From NCBI GenBank assembly GCA_965369705.1, contig CBDURF010000008.1:1-37020 (forward strand): a stretch of 37,020 nucleotides of DNA. Direction: 5' to 3'. The DNA is from JAGLCY01 sp965369705. GTDB lineage: Bacteria; Krumholzibacteriota; Krumholzibacteriia; LZORAL124-64-63. Below the pieces are notes generated by a model that saw only the letters and a list, made by a program, of their open reading frames with translations, ran no database searches and had not been told where the DNA came from. The position numbers and the translations under genes are program-made. Positions within the stretch are counted from its first letter, which is position 1; each line of letters begins with the position of its first letter. Below are positions 7,176 to 15,895 of this stretch, one piece after another.

Positions 7176-10028
7176 GTGTCCCTGATCCTGATCGACGGTT
7201 CCGCCCTTTTCTACCGGGCGCATTTCGCTTTCGCCAATCGGCCGCTGACCGCGCCCAACGGTGAGATCACCTCGGTGGTCTTCGGATTTTTCAACTCCCT
7301 TCTGCGGCTGATCGAAAAATACGATCCCACCCGGATCGCCGTCGTGTTCGACGTGAAGGGCAAGAACTTCCGGCATGAGATCTATCCCGACTACAAGGCC
7401 CATCGTAAACCGATGCCGGACGAGCTGGCCGAACAGCTTCCCAGGTTGCGGGAACTGCTGGACGCCTGGGGCATCGCCGTCCTGGAAAAGGAGGGTGTCG
7501 AAGCCGACGACGTCATCGGCACCATGGCCCGGCGGTCCGCCGGAATCTGTGACCATGTCTGGCTGTACACCGGCGACAAGGATTTCATGCAGTTGCTGGA
7601 CGCCCGTATCGGGATGCTCAAACCGGCCAGGCGGGGTGGGGATCCGGCTCCGTTCACCGACGACGATGTGCGACGGGAATACAAGCTGGAGCCCGGCTCC
7701 CTGAAGGAAGTCTTCGCACTGGCCGGCGATACGGCAGACAACATTCCGGGCGCCCCCGGCGTCGGTGACAAGACGGCCCGGAAACTGATCCTGGAATTCG
7801 GATCGCTGGAAAATCTCTTCGCGGGACTTGAGCAGAGTAGACTGACACCCCGCCTCAAAAGAGTCCTGGGTGAAAACAGGGACCAGGTCTTCCTGTCCCG
7901 GGAATTGTTCGTCATCCGGCAGGACGTGGATCTGGATCTGGACTGGGAAGCCATGTACACGGTACTGCCTCACGGCCAAGAGGTTCGCAAGCTGCTCCAG
8001 ACCCTGGGCCTCCGGCGGATTCTGGCCCAGATCGACCACCTGGCGGGGCCTGCCGTGGACCAGGCCCAGGCTGCGGGGGAGCCGGAACCGAAAGGCAAGG
8101 CTGTTCCTCCCGCGGAGGACGATTCCCCGACTGAAACCGCCGCGGAGACCTCCTGGGGAAAACGCCGCGCCGAACGCGGGTACGTGGTGCTGGACACCGA
8201 CGACAAGCTGGAGGCCTGGCTGGAACGGCGGGATCCGCCGTCTCCCTTGGCGGTGGACACCGAAACCGACGGACTCCGTTCCGACACCTGCCGTCTGGTG
8301 GGTGTCTGCCTGGCCGGCTGGGATCGAGCCGGGCGGCGTTTGGAACCGGCCTATATTCCTGTTCTCTGGCGCGAGGCCGACCCGACGGATGGGCCTGGCG
8401 ATACGCTTTTTCCTGTCGGTCGTGAAGTCAGCCGCCTGGCTTCCGTCCAGGACAAGTTGCGGACGGTTCTGGCCTCGGACTGTTTGAAGGTCGGCCAGAA
8501 TCTCAAATTCGACGAGTGGGTGCTCGGTCGTCATGACCTGGAACTTGGCGGCGACCGTTTCGACACGATGCTGGCTTCCTACGTGCTGGACCCCGGTAGG
8601 AGAGGTCACGGTCTCGATGATCTGGTTCTTGAATTCCTCGATCATCGGATGATGGCCTACGGCGACCTCTTCGCCTCCGGCGACCGGCTCAAGGACATCC
8701 TGTCCGTGGATATGGATCGGCTCGGCCTTTACGCCGCCGAGGATGCCGATTTCACCCTGCGGCTCTTCGAAGTCCTGGAGCCCAAATTGGCTGCGGCGGG
8801 CATGACCGATCTCTTCATGAATTTGGAAATGCCCGTCGCCGGCGTGTTGTTGACCATGGAACGCAACGGAATCATGGTGGACCGGCCTTTTCTGGAACAT
8901 CTGCGCGCGAGGTTCGTGAAGGAGATGGGCCGCCTGCAGGAACAGATCATCGAGCTTGCCGGCGAGGACTTCAACATTCAGAGCCCCAAGCAACTCGCGG
9001 TCATCCTGTTCGAGAAAATGGGATTGAAACCCCTCAAGAAGACCGCGACGGGTTGGAGCACCGATGTCTCGGTCCTGACCGCCCTGGCCGCAGAACACGA
9101 ACTACCGGCGCTCATCCTGGAATACCGGCAGGTGGCCAAACTCCAGAACACCTACGTGGAGACCCTGCCGAAGCTGGCCAATCCCGACACGGGCCTGATT
9201 CACACCTCCTACAACCAGGCGGTCACCGCCACCGGCCGGCTGTCCAGTTCGGATCCCAACCTGCAGAACATACCTGTGCGCACAGATCTGGGCCGGCAGA
9301 TCAGGCGGGCCTTCGTTCCCCGGGCCGCGGGAAATGTCTTCCTCTCGGCGGATTATTCCCAGGTGGAGCTGCGGTTGCTGGCCCATCTGGCCGACGATCC
9401 GGGGTTGTTGTCGGTGTTCCGGGAAGGCGGAGACGTCCACCGCCGGACGGCTGCCCTGATCGCCGGTGTCGATGAGGCCCAGGTGACCGCGGAAATGCGG
9501 AGCCGGGCCAAGGCGATCAATTTCGGGGTTATCTACGGGATGGGGGCCCGGGCCCTCGCCCGCCAGATCAAGGTCAAGGTGAAGGAGGCCTCCGCGTTCA
9601 TCGAAACCTATTTCGAAACCTATCCCGGGGTGCGGGCTTTCATCGACCACACCAAGGATAAAGCCCGCCGCGACGGGTGGGTTGAAACCCTGCTGGGCAG
9701 ACGCCGCCTCCTGCCCGACATCCATTCGGCCAACAATCGGGTGCGTTCCTTCCAGGAAAGGGTGGCCGTCAACACTCCCATCCAGGGGACCGCCGCCGAT
9801 CTGGTCAAGCTGGCCATGATCCGGATCCAGAAGGATCTTGACGCCTCCGCTTCGGGCGCCCTTCTCCTGCTGCAGGTGCATGACGAGTTGGTCTTCGAGG
9901 TTCCTGCCGGAGAGTTGGAGGTTCTCAAGGCCTTGGTGCGTGAGGGAATGGAAGGGGCCCTGGCACTCAAGGTGCCCCTGGTCGTGGACATGCATACGGG
10001 CAACAACTGGGCGGAGGCCCACGGGTGA
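7176..10028 (+). CDS. polA: DNA polymerase I, with 5' nuclease and intact 3'-5' exonuclease
   Basis: 950-residue Pol I that removes RNA primers and fills gaps in replication and repair. Residues 1-290 are the 5' nuclease (LIDGSALFYRAHFAF, VEADDVIGT, GDKDFMQLL). The proofreading domain keeps DEDDy residues: D361/E363 in AVDTETDG, the Asp in NLKFDEW, and YAAEDADFT. The polymerase domain has motif A ADYSQVELRLL (D726), motif B RSRAKAINFGVIYGM and motif C QVHDELVFEV (D903). Unlike Taq-type enzymes, proofreading therefore looks active. The start is GTG at 7176, preceded by GAAAGG. The stop overlaps the coaE start by four bases (GTGA). Confidence 0.97.
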   Translation: MSLILIDGSALFYRAHFAFANRPLTAPNGEITSVVFGFFNSLLRLIEKYDPTRIAVVFDVKGKNFRHEIYPDYKAHRKPMPDELAEQLPRLRELLDAWGIAVLEKEGVEADDVIGTMARRSAGICDHVWLYTGDKDFMQLLDARIGMLKPARRGGDPAPFTDDDVRREYKLEPGSLKEVFALAGDTADNIPGAPGVGDKTARKLILEFGSLENLFAGLEQSRLTPRLKRVLGENRDQVFLSRELFVIRQDVDLDLDWEAMYTVLPHGQEVRKLLQTLGLRRILAQIDHLAGPAVDQAQAAGEPEPKGKAVPPAEDDSPTETAAETSWGKRRAERGYVVLDTDDKLEAWLERRDPPSPLAVDTETDGLRSDTCRLVGVCLAGWDRAGRRLEPAYIPVLWREADPTDGPGDTLFPVGREVSRLASVQDKLRTVLASDCLKVGQNLKFDEWVLGRHDLELGGDRFDTMLASYVLDPGRRGHGLDDLVLEFLDHRMMAYGDLFASGDRLKDILSVDMDRLGLYAAEDADFTLRLFEVLEPKLAAAGMTDLFMNLEMPVAGVLLTMERNGIMVDRPFLEHLRARFVKEMGRLQEQIIELAGEDFNIQSPKQLAVILFEKMGLKPLKKTATGWSTDVSVLTALAAEHELPALILEYRQVAKLQNTYVETLPKLANPDTGLIHTSYNQAVTATGRLSSSDPNLQNIPVRTDLGRQIRRAFVPRAAGNVFLSADYSQVELRLLAHLADDPGLLSVFREGGDVHRRTAALIAGVDEAQVTAEMRSRAKAINFGVIYGMGARALARQIKVKVKEASAFIETYFETYPGVRAFIDHTKDKARRDGWVETLLGRRRLLPDIHSANNRVRSFQERVAVNTPIQGTAADLVKLAMIRIQKDLDASASGALLLLQVHDELVFEVPAGELEVLKALVREGMEGALALKVPLVVDMHTGNNWAEAHG

Positions 10029-10615
10029 GGCGCTGGGTCGTCACCGGACCAGCGGGTGCGGGGAAATCCGCCCTCTGCCGGATTTTCGCCGGCCGGGGAG
10101 CGGCAATCGTGGATGGGGACCGTCTCGGTCACGAAGTCCTGGCCCGGGGCGGAATCATGTCCGCCATCGTCGCGGAATTCGGCTCTAGTGTGATCGCCGA
10201 AGGACTCGTGGATCGTGCGGTCCTCGGAGCGCTCGTTTTTGCCGATCCGGTTGCGCTTGAGCGTCTGAACCGGCTCACTCACGGTCCGCTGTCCGCCCTG
10301 GCGGGCCGGCGGCTGGATGAATTGGCCACGGAAGGCCGTCACCGCCTTGCCGTGTTCGAAGCCGCTGTGTATTTTCTTCTGGCTCCGGTATCGGATATCG
10401 ATCTGGTGATCACCGTGACGGCCTCCGAAACCACCCGCCTCGCCAGATTGACCGGCATTGGTGGTCTGGATCCCAGGGAAGCACGCTCCCTCATCGAGGC
10501 GCAGCATCCCCTTGAGGACGGTTGGGCTCGCGCGGATGTGGTCCTTGCCAACAACGGTCCCCTGTCCGAACTGGAGGCGGCAGCCGAAGCGCTGTGGTCT
10601 CGTCTCAAGGATTGA
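10025..10615 (+). CDS. coaE: Dephospho-CoA kinase
   Basis: 196 residues, the normal CoaE size. The enzyme phosphorylates the ribose 3'-OH of dephospho-CoA in the last step of coenzyme A synthesis. The N-terminal P-loop is GPAGAGKS (residues 8-15), followed by DGDRLGHEVL, matching the DxD..H substrate region of the family. The later ALVFADPVALERLNRLTHG segment matches the CoA-domain helix, and a typical lid stretch follows (TASETTRLARLTGIGGLD). The GTG start overlaps the polA TGA by four bases, so it probably depends on polA translation. Its stop lies inside a candidate -35 element for prfB. Confidence 0.92.
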   Translation: MRRWVVTGPAGAGKSALCRIFAGRGAAIVDGDRLGHEVLARGGIMSAIVAEFGSSVIAEGLVDRAVLGALVFADPVALERLNRLTHGPLSALAGRRLDELATEGRHRLAVFEAAVYFLLAPVSDIDLVITVTASETTRLARLTGIGGLDPREARSLIEAQHPLEDGWARADVVLANNGPLSELEAAAEALWSRLKD

Positions 10616-10640
10616 CCTCGGACCTGATTGGCCCTATCAA
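10612..10640 (+). promoter_or_regulatory. Candidate sigma70-type promoter for prfB
   Basis: TTGACC (10612-10617) and TATCAA (10635-10640) are separated by exactly 17 bases. They lie across the coaE stop codon and 38 bases upstream of the prfB GTG. The -35 matches consensus at five of six positions and the -10 at four of six. Host promoter rules are unknown, so this is a moderate call. Confidence 0.4.
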
Positions 10641-10678
10641 AGAATGGGAATCCTGAAAACCCAGAGGAGTTTGATTCA

Positions 10679-11783
10679 GTGAAGGAAATTATGGAACGCA
10701 TCGATATCGCCCTGGAACGGCTGGAAACCCTCAAGGAGGGTCTTTGACTACGCCGGGTTGAAGGTGGAACTGGAAAAGATGGAAGCCCTCCAGGTGGCTC
10801 CCGAATTCTGGAACGATCAGGAAAGCGCCTCCCGCGTCCTGCGCAAGATGCAGTCCCTGAAACAATGGGTGATCCCCTTGGAACAGGCCGTGGAGCAGGG
10901 TGAGGAACTCAAACTTATGGCCGAGATGGTTCAGGAAGAGGAAGACGAGGAATCCCGGGTGGAGGTGACCGAGGGCCTGGACAAGCTGGAAGCCGTGGTC
11001 GAAAAACTCGATTTCCAGTTCTTGCTGAGTGACCAGGATGATGAGCGGGGCGCGGTGCTGGAGATTCATCCGGGCGCCGGCGGCACCGAAAGCCAGGACT
11101 GGGCCCAGATGCTGCTGCGGATGTACAACCGTTACTTCGAGCGGCACGGGATGAAGGCCAAGTCCCTCGACCTGCAGGCGGGCGACGAAGCGGGCATCAA
11201 GAGTGCCGTCCTGGAAATCGAACATCCCTTTGCCTACGGGTACCTGAAAAGCGAATCCGGGGTGCACCGGCTGGTCCGGATTTCCCCCTTCGATTCCCAG
11301 AGCCGCCGGCACACGTCCTTCGCCTCGGTTTTCGTCTATCCCCTGGTCAACGACGACGTCGAGGTTGAGATCGAACCCGCCGACCTGCGGATCGACACCT
11401 ACCGGGCCCAGGGCGCGGGAGGCCAGCACGTCAACAAGACCGACAGCGCCATCAGGATCACCCACGAGCCCACCGGCATCGTCGTGCAGTGTCAGAGTGA
11501 GCGCAGTCAGCACCGGAACCGCGAAAGCGCCATGACCATGCTGCGGGCCAAGCTCTACCTGAAGATCATGGAGGAGAGGCAGAAGGAGCGGGACGCCATC
11601 GAAGCCGAGAAGATGGAGATCGCCTGGGGCAGTCAGATCCGGTCCTACGTCCTGCAGCCCTACACGAAGGTCAAGGATCATCGGACCGAGCACGAAACCG
11701 GCAATTCGAACGCCGTTCTCGACGGCGACCTCGACGGATTCATCGACGCTTACCTGCGTTGGTTGGGATCCCGGACCCGCTGA
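10679..11783 (+). CDS. prfB: Peptide chain release factor 2 (programmed +1 frameshift)
   Basis: RF2 recognises UGA and UAA stops and triggers peptide release. The gene is split in two frames. Codons run from GTG 10679 (GAGGAG ten bases upstream) through 22 codons to CTT (10742-10744), followed by in-frame TGA 10745-10747. Translation then resumes at GAC 10746 in the +1 frame to TGA 11781-11783. The joined product is 367 residues, close to the E. coli length. The junction reads LETLKEGL-DYAGLKVELE, matching the family's LRGYLDY region. The stop-recognition tripeptide SPF is at 202-204 and the catalytic GGQ at 247-249. An ATG at 10691 is an alternative start. The next gene, lysS, follows after 46 bases. 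Confidence 0.95.
10734..10748 (+). promoter_or_regulatory. prfB programmed +1 frameshift site
   Basis: An internal Shine-Dalgarno-like AGGAGGG (10734-10740) is followed by T, then the slippery CTT TGA C (10742-10748). Counted from AGGAGG, two bases separate it from CTT, the tight spacing known to promote slippage of the P-site tRNA from CUU to UUU. Low RF2 slows termination at UGA and favours the shift, giving autoregulation, as established for E. coli prfB. Confidence 0.95.
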
Positions 11784-11829
11784 ACCGGCCCTGCGGTAAT
11801 TCAACATCCGCGGCGGTGAGGAGAAGAAC

Positions 11830-13374
11830 TTGGGGAATAAGGAAAACAGGCCCGCGGACGCCGAAGGCGCCTCCGGGCAGGAAAGCGTTCACCACCTGAT
11901 AGAGATGCGTCTGGCGAAGATGTCCGAGCTGGGCGAACAGGTCGAACTCTATCCCTATGCCTACGAACGCACCCATACCAGCACGGAATTGAGGGCCCAG
12001 GAGGAGGCGTTGACCGCCGCGGTGCAAAAGGTCCGCTTCCCGGGGCGGATCATGGCCAAGCGCGGGACGGGCAAGACCCTTTTCGTGCCGATCCAGGACG
12101 AGTGGGGCAGGATCCAGGCCTATTTCCGCAAGGATGATCTGGGCGAGGAGAAGTTCCGGCGGATCCAGAAGCTCATCGACATCGGGGACTGGATCGGGGT
12201 CGAAGGCACCCTCTTCCGCACCCGCACGGACGAATTGAGCATCAAGGTGGAGGACTTCACCTTCCTGGCCAAAGCCATCCGGGCCCTGCCGGAGAAGTTC
12301 CACGACATGAGCCTCGAGAACAGGAGCCGGCGACGCCATCTGGACCTGGCCATGAATCAGGACAGCCGGGAACGCTTCAAGCGGCGGAGCGAGATCATCG
12401 CCGACATTCGGTCCTTCTTCGCGGAGGAAGAGTTCCTGGAAGTGGAGACTCCCGTACTCCAGCCCCTGTACGGCGGAGCCACGGCCCGCCCATTCACCAC
12501 CCACCACAACGCGTTGGACATGAAGCTGTACATGCGTGTCGCCGATGAACTCTATCTGAAGCGGCTCATCATAGGAGGTCTGGAAAAGGTCTTCGAAATC
12601 GCCAAGGATTTCCGCAATGAAGGCATGGACCGGACCCACAACCCGGAATTCACCATGCTCGAATGCTACGCGGCGTACTGGGATTACCACGGCATGATGG
12701 ACCTCACCGAAAGAATGCTGCGGCGGCTTGCCCTTCGTTTCGGCCAAGATGGAAAAATAACCTACGGCGAACTGGAAATGGACTTCAACCTCCCGTTCGC
12801 GCGGGTGCGCTTCATGGATGCCCTGGCCGATAAGACCGGGCAGGACCTCATGGCCCTGGATACCGATGCCTTGACCAAGCTGGCCAAGGGACACGGTGTG
12901 GAGATCAAGAAGGGCATGGGTCGGGACAAGATCCTGGACGAACTCTTCAGCGAGCTGGTCGAACCGGAACTTGTTCAACCGACCTTCGTCATGGACCACC
13001 CCAAGGAGCTGTCGCCGCTGGCCAAGGCCCACCGGAGGACCGAGGGGCTGGTGGAGCGATTCGAACTGTTCATCGCCGGGTTCGAAGTGGCCAACAGCTT
13101 CAGCGAGTTGAACGATCCGCGCGAGCAGCGCCTTCGCTTCCAGGACCAGAAGGCCTTGATGGAGGCGGGAGACGACGAGGCCCAGCCCATCGACGAGGCT
13201 TTCCTGGAGGCCATGGAGCAAGGCATGCCTCCTACCGGCGGCATGGGCCTGGGTGTCGACCGCCTGATCATGCTGCTGGTAGACACCAACAACATCCGCG
13301 ACGTGTTGCTTTTTCCCCACATGCGGTCTGAACAGGCCGACCGGAAGGATCATCCGGAAGGCGGCGTGACCTAG
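11830..13374 (+). CDS. lysS: Lysyl-tRNA synthetase (class II)
   Basis: 514-residue class II enzyme that charges tRNA-Lys. The N-terminal OB-fold anticodon domain is visible in FPGRIMAKRGTGKTLFVPIQ. The catalytic core has motif 2 FRNEGMDRTHNPEFTMLE and motif 3 GMGLGVDRLIMLL. The ETPVLQPLYGGATARPF segment is a LysS hallmark. The start is TTG at 11830, supported by GAGGAG six bases upstream; no ATG precedes the conserved N-terminal helix. prfB lies upstream, an arrangement common in other bacteria. The TAG stop is immediately followed by the ATG of the LolC/E-type permease with no spacing, so this gene probably reads into the lipoprotein-export genes. Confidence 0.96.
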   Translation: MGNKENRPADAEGASGQESVHHLIEMRLAKMSELGEQVELYPYAYERTHTSTELRAQEEALTAAVQKVRFPGRIMAKRGTGKTLFVPIQDEWGRIQAYFRKDDLGEEKFRRIQKLIDIGDWIGVEGTLFRTRTDELSIKVEDFTFLAKAIRALPEKFHDMSLENRSRRRHLDLAMNQDSRERFKRRSEIIADIRSFFAEEEFLEVETPVLQPLYGGATARPFTTHHNALDMKLYMRVADELYLKRLIIGGLEKVFEIAKDFRNEGMDRTHNPEFTMLECYAAYWDYHGMMDLTERMLRRLALRFGQDGKITYGELEMDFNLPFARVRFMDALADKTGQDLMALDTDALTKLAKGHGVEIKKGMGRDKILDELFSELVEPELVQPTFVMDHPKELSPLAKAHRRTEGLVERFELFIAGFEVANSFSELNDPREQRLRFQDQKALMEAGDDEAQPIDEAFLEAMEQGMPPTGGMGLGVDRLIMLLVDTNNIRDVLLFPHMRSEQADRKDHPEGGVT

Positions 13375-14619
13375 ATGCAATTCGCGGGTTACATCGCCAT
13401 GAGATATCTGCGCAGCAGGCGGCACAGCCGCTTCCTGAGCCGGGGCAGCGTCACGGCCATCATTGGCATCGCCATCGGCGTAACCGTGCTGAACATCACC
13501 CTGGCGGTGATGAACGGTTTCCATCATGAAATGCGGCGGACTTTCGTCGAAAACATGCCGATGGTCTCAATCATCACTTCGGCGCCCGAGGGGTTCACCG
13601 ATCTGGGCAAGGTCATGGATACCGTCGGTGCGGATCCGGAGGTGGTGGGGGTGGCGCCCTTCATCCGGCAGGTGGGACTGGTCACCGCCTCGCGGAAAAT
13701 CGGGCCGCCTCGGATCAAGGAAATCGTGGCCTGGGGGATCGAGCCCCACCTGGTCGGCACGGTCCTTCCCCTGAGCCGCAACCTCCTGCCCGACGGATCC
13801 GTGCTGGACGACCTCACGGGTCCCGGTATCCCCCGGGTCATCCTGGGAGCGGATCTGGCCAACAGCCTCTATGCCGCGGCCGGGGACACGGTGGTCCTCA
13901 TCACGGTCAACGGGGAACTCGACCTCGATATGATCGAGGCCGAAAGCCGGCAGTTCGTGGTAGTCGGTTTTTTCGAAACCGGCATGTTCGAATTCGACAG
14001 CCGGTTCGTCTATATCGATATTGCCGCGGCTCGGGATTTTTTCGGGTACGGCCACGGCGGAGCGTCAATGGTCGGGGTCAAGGTGTCCGACCTGATGCGG
14101 GCCGACCGGGTATCCGACCGCCTGGAAAACGAACTGGGTTACGAATATTACGCGACCGACTGGATGGCGCTCAACGCCAACCTTTTCAAGTGGATCAAGA
14201 CCGAAAAGGTCATCATGATCCTGTTGCTGGGCATGATCATCCTGATCGCCGGGTTCAACATCATCGGAATTTTGACCATGATGGTGGGGGAGCGCCGCCG
14301 CGAGATCGGCATACTTCTGGCCATGGGCGCCAGGCGCAGCCAGGTCATGGGAGTCTTCCTGATCAACGGGGTCTGGCTGGGTGCGGTCGGGGTGTTTTTC
14401 GGCAGCATTGTCGGGCTGGCCGGCATCTGGTTTCTCCATCGCTTCGGGATCACCCTGCCGGGGGACGTCTATTTCGTGGAAACGGTTCCGGTACTCCTGC
14501 AGTGGGGCGACTTCTTCCTGGTGGCCGGCATCAGTCTGGTGATGGCTTTGCTGGCCGGCCTGTGGCCCAGCTGGGAGGCCTCCAACCTCAAGCCCATGGA
14601 GATCATCCGTTACACCTGA
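13375..14619 (+). CDS. lolC: Lipoprotein-releasing ABC transporter permease (LolC/LolE type)
   Basis: 414-residue inner-membrane permease of the MacB/FtsX fold. With LolD it releases lipoproteins from the inner membrane to LolA. It opens FAGYIAMRYLRSRRHSRFLS, a LolC/E signature, followed by a first membrane helix (VTAIIGIAIGVTVLNITLAVM). A large periplasmic domain (about 60-270) follows. Three C-terminal helices begin at IMILLLGMIILIAGFNIIG, with the coupling segment GERRREIGILLAMGARRSQV between them. A single LolC/E gene next to lolD suggests a homodimeric LolF-like exporter, as in many non-enteric bacteria; a second permease could exist elsewhere. ATG 13375 follows the lysS stop directly. 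GGAAGG in the end of lysS serves as ribosome site. Confidence 0.9.
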   Translation: MQFAGYIAMRYLRSRRHSRFLSRGSVTAIIGIAIGVTVLNITLAVMNGFHHEMRRTFVENMPMVSIITSAPEGFTDLGKVMDTVGADPEVVGVAPFIRQVGLVTASRKIGPPRIKEIVAWGIEPHLVGTVLPLSRNLLPDGSVLDDLTGPGIPRVILGADLANSLYAAAGDTVVLITVNGELDLDMIEAESRQFVVVGFFETGMFEFDSRFVYIDIAAARDFFGYGHGGASMVGVKVSDLMRADRVSDRLENELGYEYYATDWMALNANLFKWIKTEKVIMILLLGMIILIAGFNIIGILTMMVGERRREIGILLAMGARRSQVMGVFLINGVWLGAVGVFFGSIVGLAGIWFLHRFGITLPGDVYFVETVPVLLQWGDFFLVAGISLVMALLAGLWPSWEASNLKPMEIIRYT

Positions 14620-14642
14620 TAGTAAGGAAAGGCCGCGAATCC

Positions 14643-15335
14643 ATGTCGTTGCTGTTGGAAGCCAGGAACCTGGACAAGAATTTCCCGCGGGCCGGTGGGA
14701 CGGTGGAAGTTCTCAAGGATTGCCACTTCTCCCTGGTGGAACGCGAGGCCGTGGCCGTGACCGGCCCCAGCGGATCGGGCAAAAGCACCCTGCTGAACAT
14801 TCTGGGTGGACTGGACAGCCCCTCCGCCGGGGAGGTGTTGCTCAGCGGTGAAATCCTGGATATGAGTGATCACGCCGCCATGTCCCGCTGGCGGTCCACC
14901 GGGGTGGGCTTCATCTTCCAGTTCCACTTTTTGCTGCCGGATTTCACCGCCCTTGAAAACCTTCTCATTCCGGTCCGGGGTCGAAGAAAGGTCCAGGCCG
15001 AGGATATGCAGCGAGCCCTGCAGTTTCTTGAAATTACGGGACTTGCTGACCGTGCGAGCCATCTGCCGGGTGAACTTTCGGGTGGTGAGCAGCAACGGGT
15101 GGCCGTGGCCCGCGCCTTCATGAATCGCCCGCGTGTCGTTCTGGCCGACGAGCCCTTCGGAAATCTGGACCGTGAGATAGGGGCGCGTCTGGGGGACATG
15201 CTTTTCGAGTTGCGTGAGCAGGAAGGCATCGCTCTGGTTATCGTTACCCATGATACCCGCCTGGCGGCCCGGGCGGACCGTACCCTCAAGTTGCATGACG
15301 GCCGGCTTGTGCCGGCGGAAGAGACGGCGCCATGA
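14643..15335 (+). CDS. lolD: Lipoprotein-releasing system ATP-binding protein LolD
   Basis: 230-residue ABC ATPase of the LolD/MacB group. Walker A GPSGSGKST includes K47. The Q-loop region is FIFQFHFLLPDFTALEN, the signature LSGGEQQRVAVARAF, and Walker B RVVLADEPFGNLD, followed by a switch histidine in VTHDTRLA. The DFTALEN spacing is typical of LolD. The ATG at 14643 has AAGGAAAGG upstream and lies 23 bases after the permease gene, with which it should form the complex. An in-frame extension upstream overlaps the permease and is not used. Its stop overlaps the mcsA start by four bases (ATGA). Confidence 0.93.
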   Translation: MSLLLEARNLDKNFPRAGGTVEVLKDCHFSLVEREAVAVTGPSGSGKSTLLNILGGLDSPSAGEVLLSGEILDMSDHAAMSRWRSTGVGFIFQFHFLLPDFTALENLLIPVRGRRKVQAEDMQRALQFLEITGLADRASHLPGELSGGEQQRVAVARAFMNRPRVVLADEPFGNLDREIGARLGDMLFELREQEGIALVIVTHDTRLAARADRTLKLHDGRLVPAEETAP

Positions 15336-15895
15336 CCTGCCAGCGTTGCGGACAGCGGGACGCCACGGTTCACCTGGTGGAACTGGTCGACGGCCAGCGG
15401 AAAAGCCAGTGGTTGTGCGAGGTGTGCGCGGGGCGAATGGCGAAGGATGGTGAAGAAACGCCGGGGTTCCGTTTCGACGGATACCCGGGCGGGGGGAACG
15501 GGGAAGAGGACGCCTACTCACTGGCCGCCTTTCTGGGCCAGGTTTTCGAACCCCAGGGCGCCGCCGCGAACGCGGATCTGCCGGCATGTCCCGCCTGCGG
15601 GTACATGCTCGATCAATTCAGGAAGACCAATCAGCTGGGCTGTCCCCGTTGTTATGAAGCCTTTCGGGGACCTCTTCTTTCCATATTGAGGCACATGCAT
15701 CGGCATGTCTCCCATCTCGGCAAGACGCCCCGGCGCACCGGGGAGGGGGCCGGCCGGCCGGGTGTCCTCAGCCGCACCCGAGTCGCCCTGGAAAAAGCCA
15801 TCGCCGCGGAGGATTTCGAGAAGGCGGCCCGGCTGCGGGACGAAATCCAGCGTCTTGAATCCGCCGAATCGCCGGAAGGGACCTCCGGGCGATGA
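15332..15895 (+). CDS. mcsA: McsA-like zinc-finger/UVR protein, McsB activator
   Basis: 187 residues, the usual McsA size. Two zinc-binding CxxC pairs are present: C3/C6 with C29/C32 (CQRC, CEVC) and C86/C89 with C104/C107 (CPAC, CPRC). A UVR (UvrB/UvrC) helical hairpin follows near residues 145-180 (ALEKAIAAEDFEKAARLRDE). In Firmicutes, McsA activates the arginine kinase McsB and works with ClpC in stress proteolysis. Here it overlaps lolD by ATGA and mcsB by ATGA, so all three are coupled. All eight cysteines are intact, in contrast to the altered active site of the adjacent McsB homologue. The ctsR repressor gene that often precedes mcsA is absent. Confidence 0.9.
   Translation: MTCQRCGQRDATVHLVELVDGQRKSQWLCEVCAGRMAKDGEETPGFRFDGYPGGGNGEEDAYSLAAFLGQVFEPQGAAANADLPACPACGYMLDQFRKTNQLGCPRCYEAFRGPLLSILRHMHRHVSHLGKTPRRTGEGAGRPGVLSRTRVALEKAIAAEDFEKAARLRDEIQRLESAESPEGTSGR

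Noticed and set aside
7095..9098. Long minus-strand open frame opposite polA
   Set aside because: Antisense shadow of a confidently assigned gene; translation resembles no family.
10758..10760. TTG as the start of prfB
   Set aside because: The recoding site and upstream frame reproduce the known RF2 N-terminus, so this TTG is an internal leucine.
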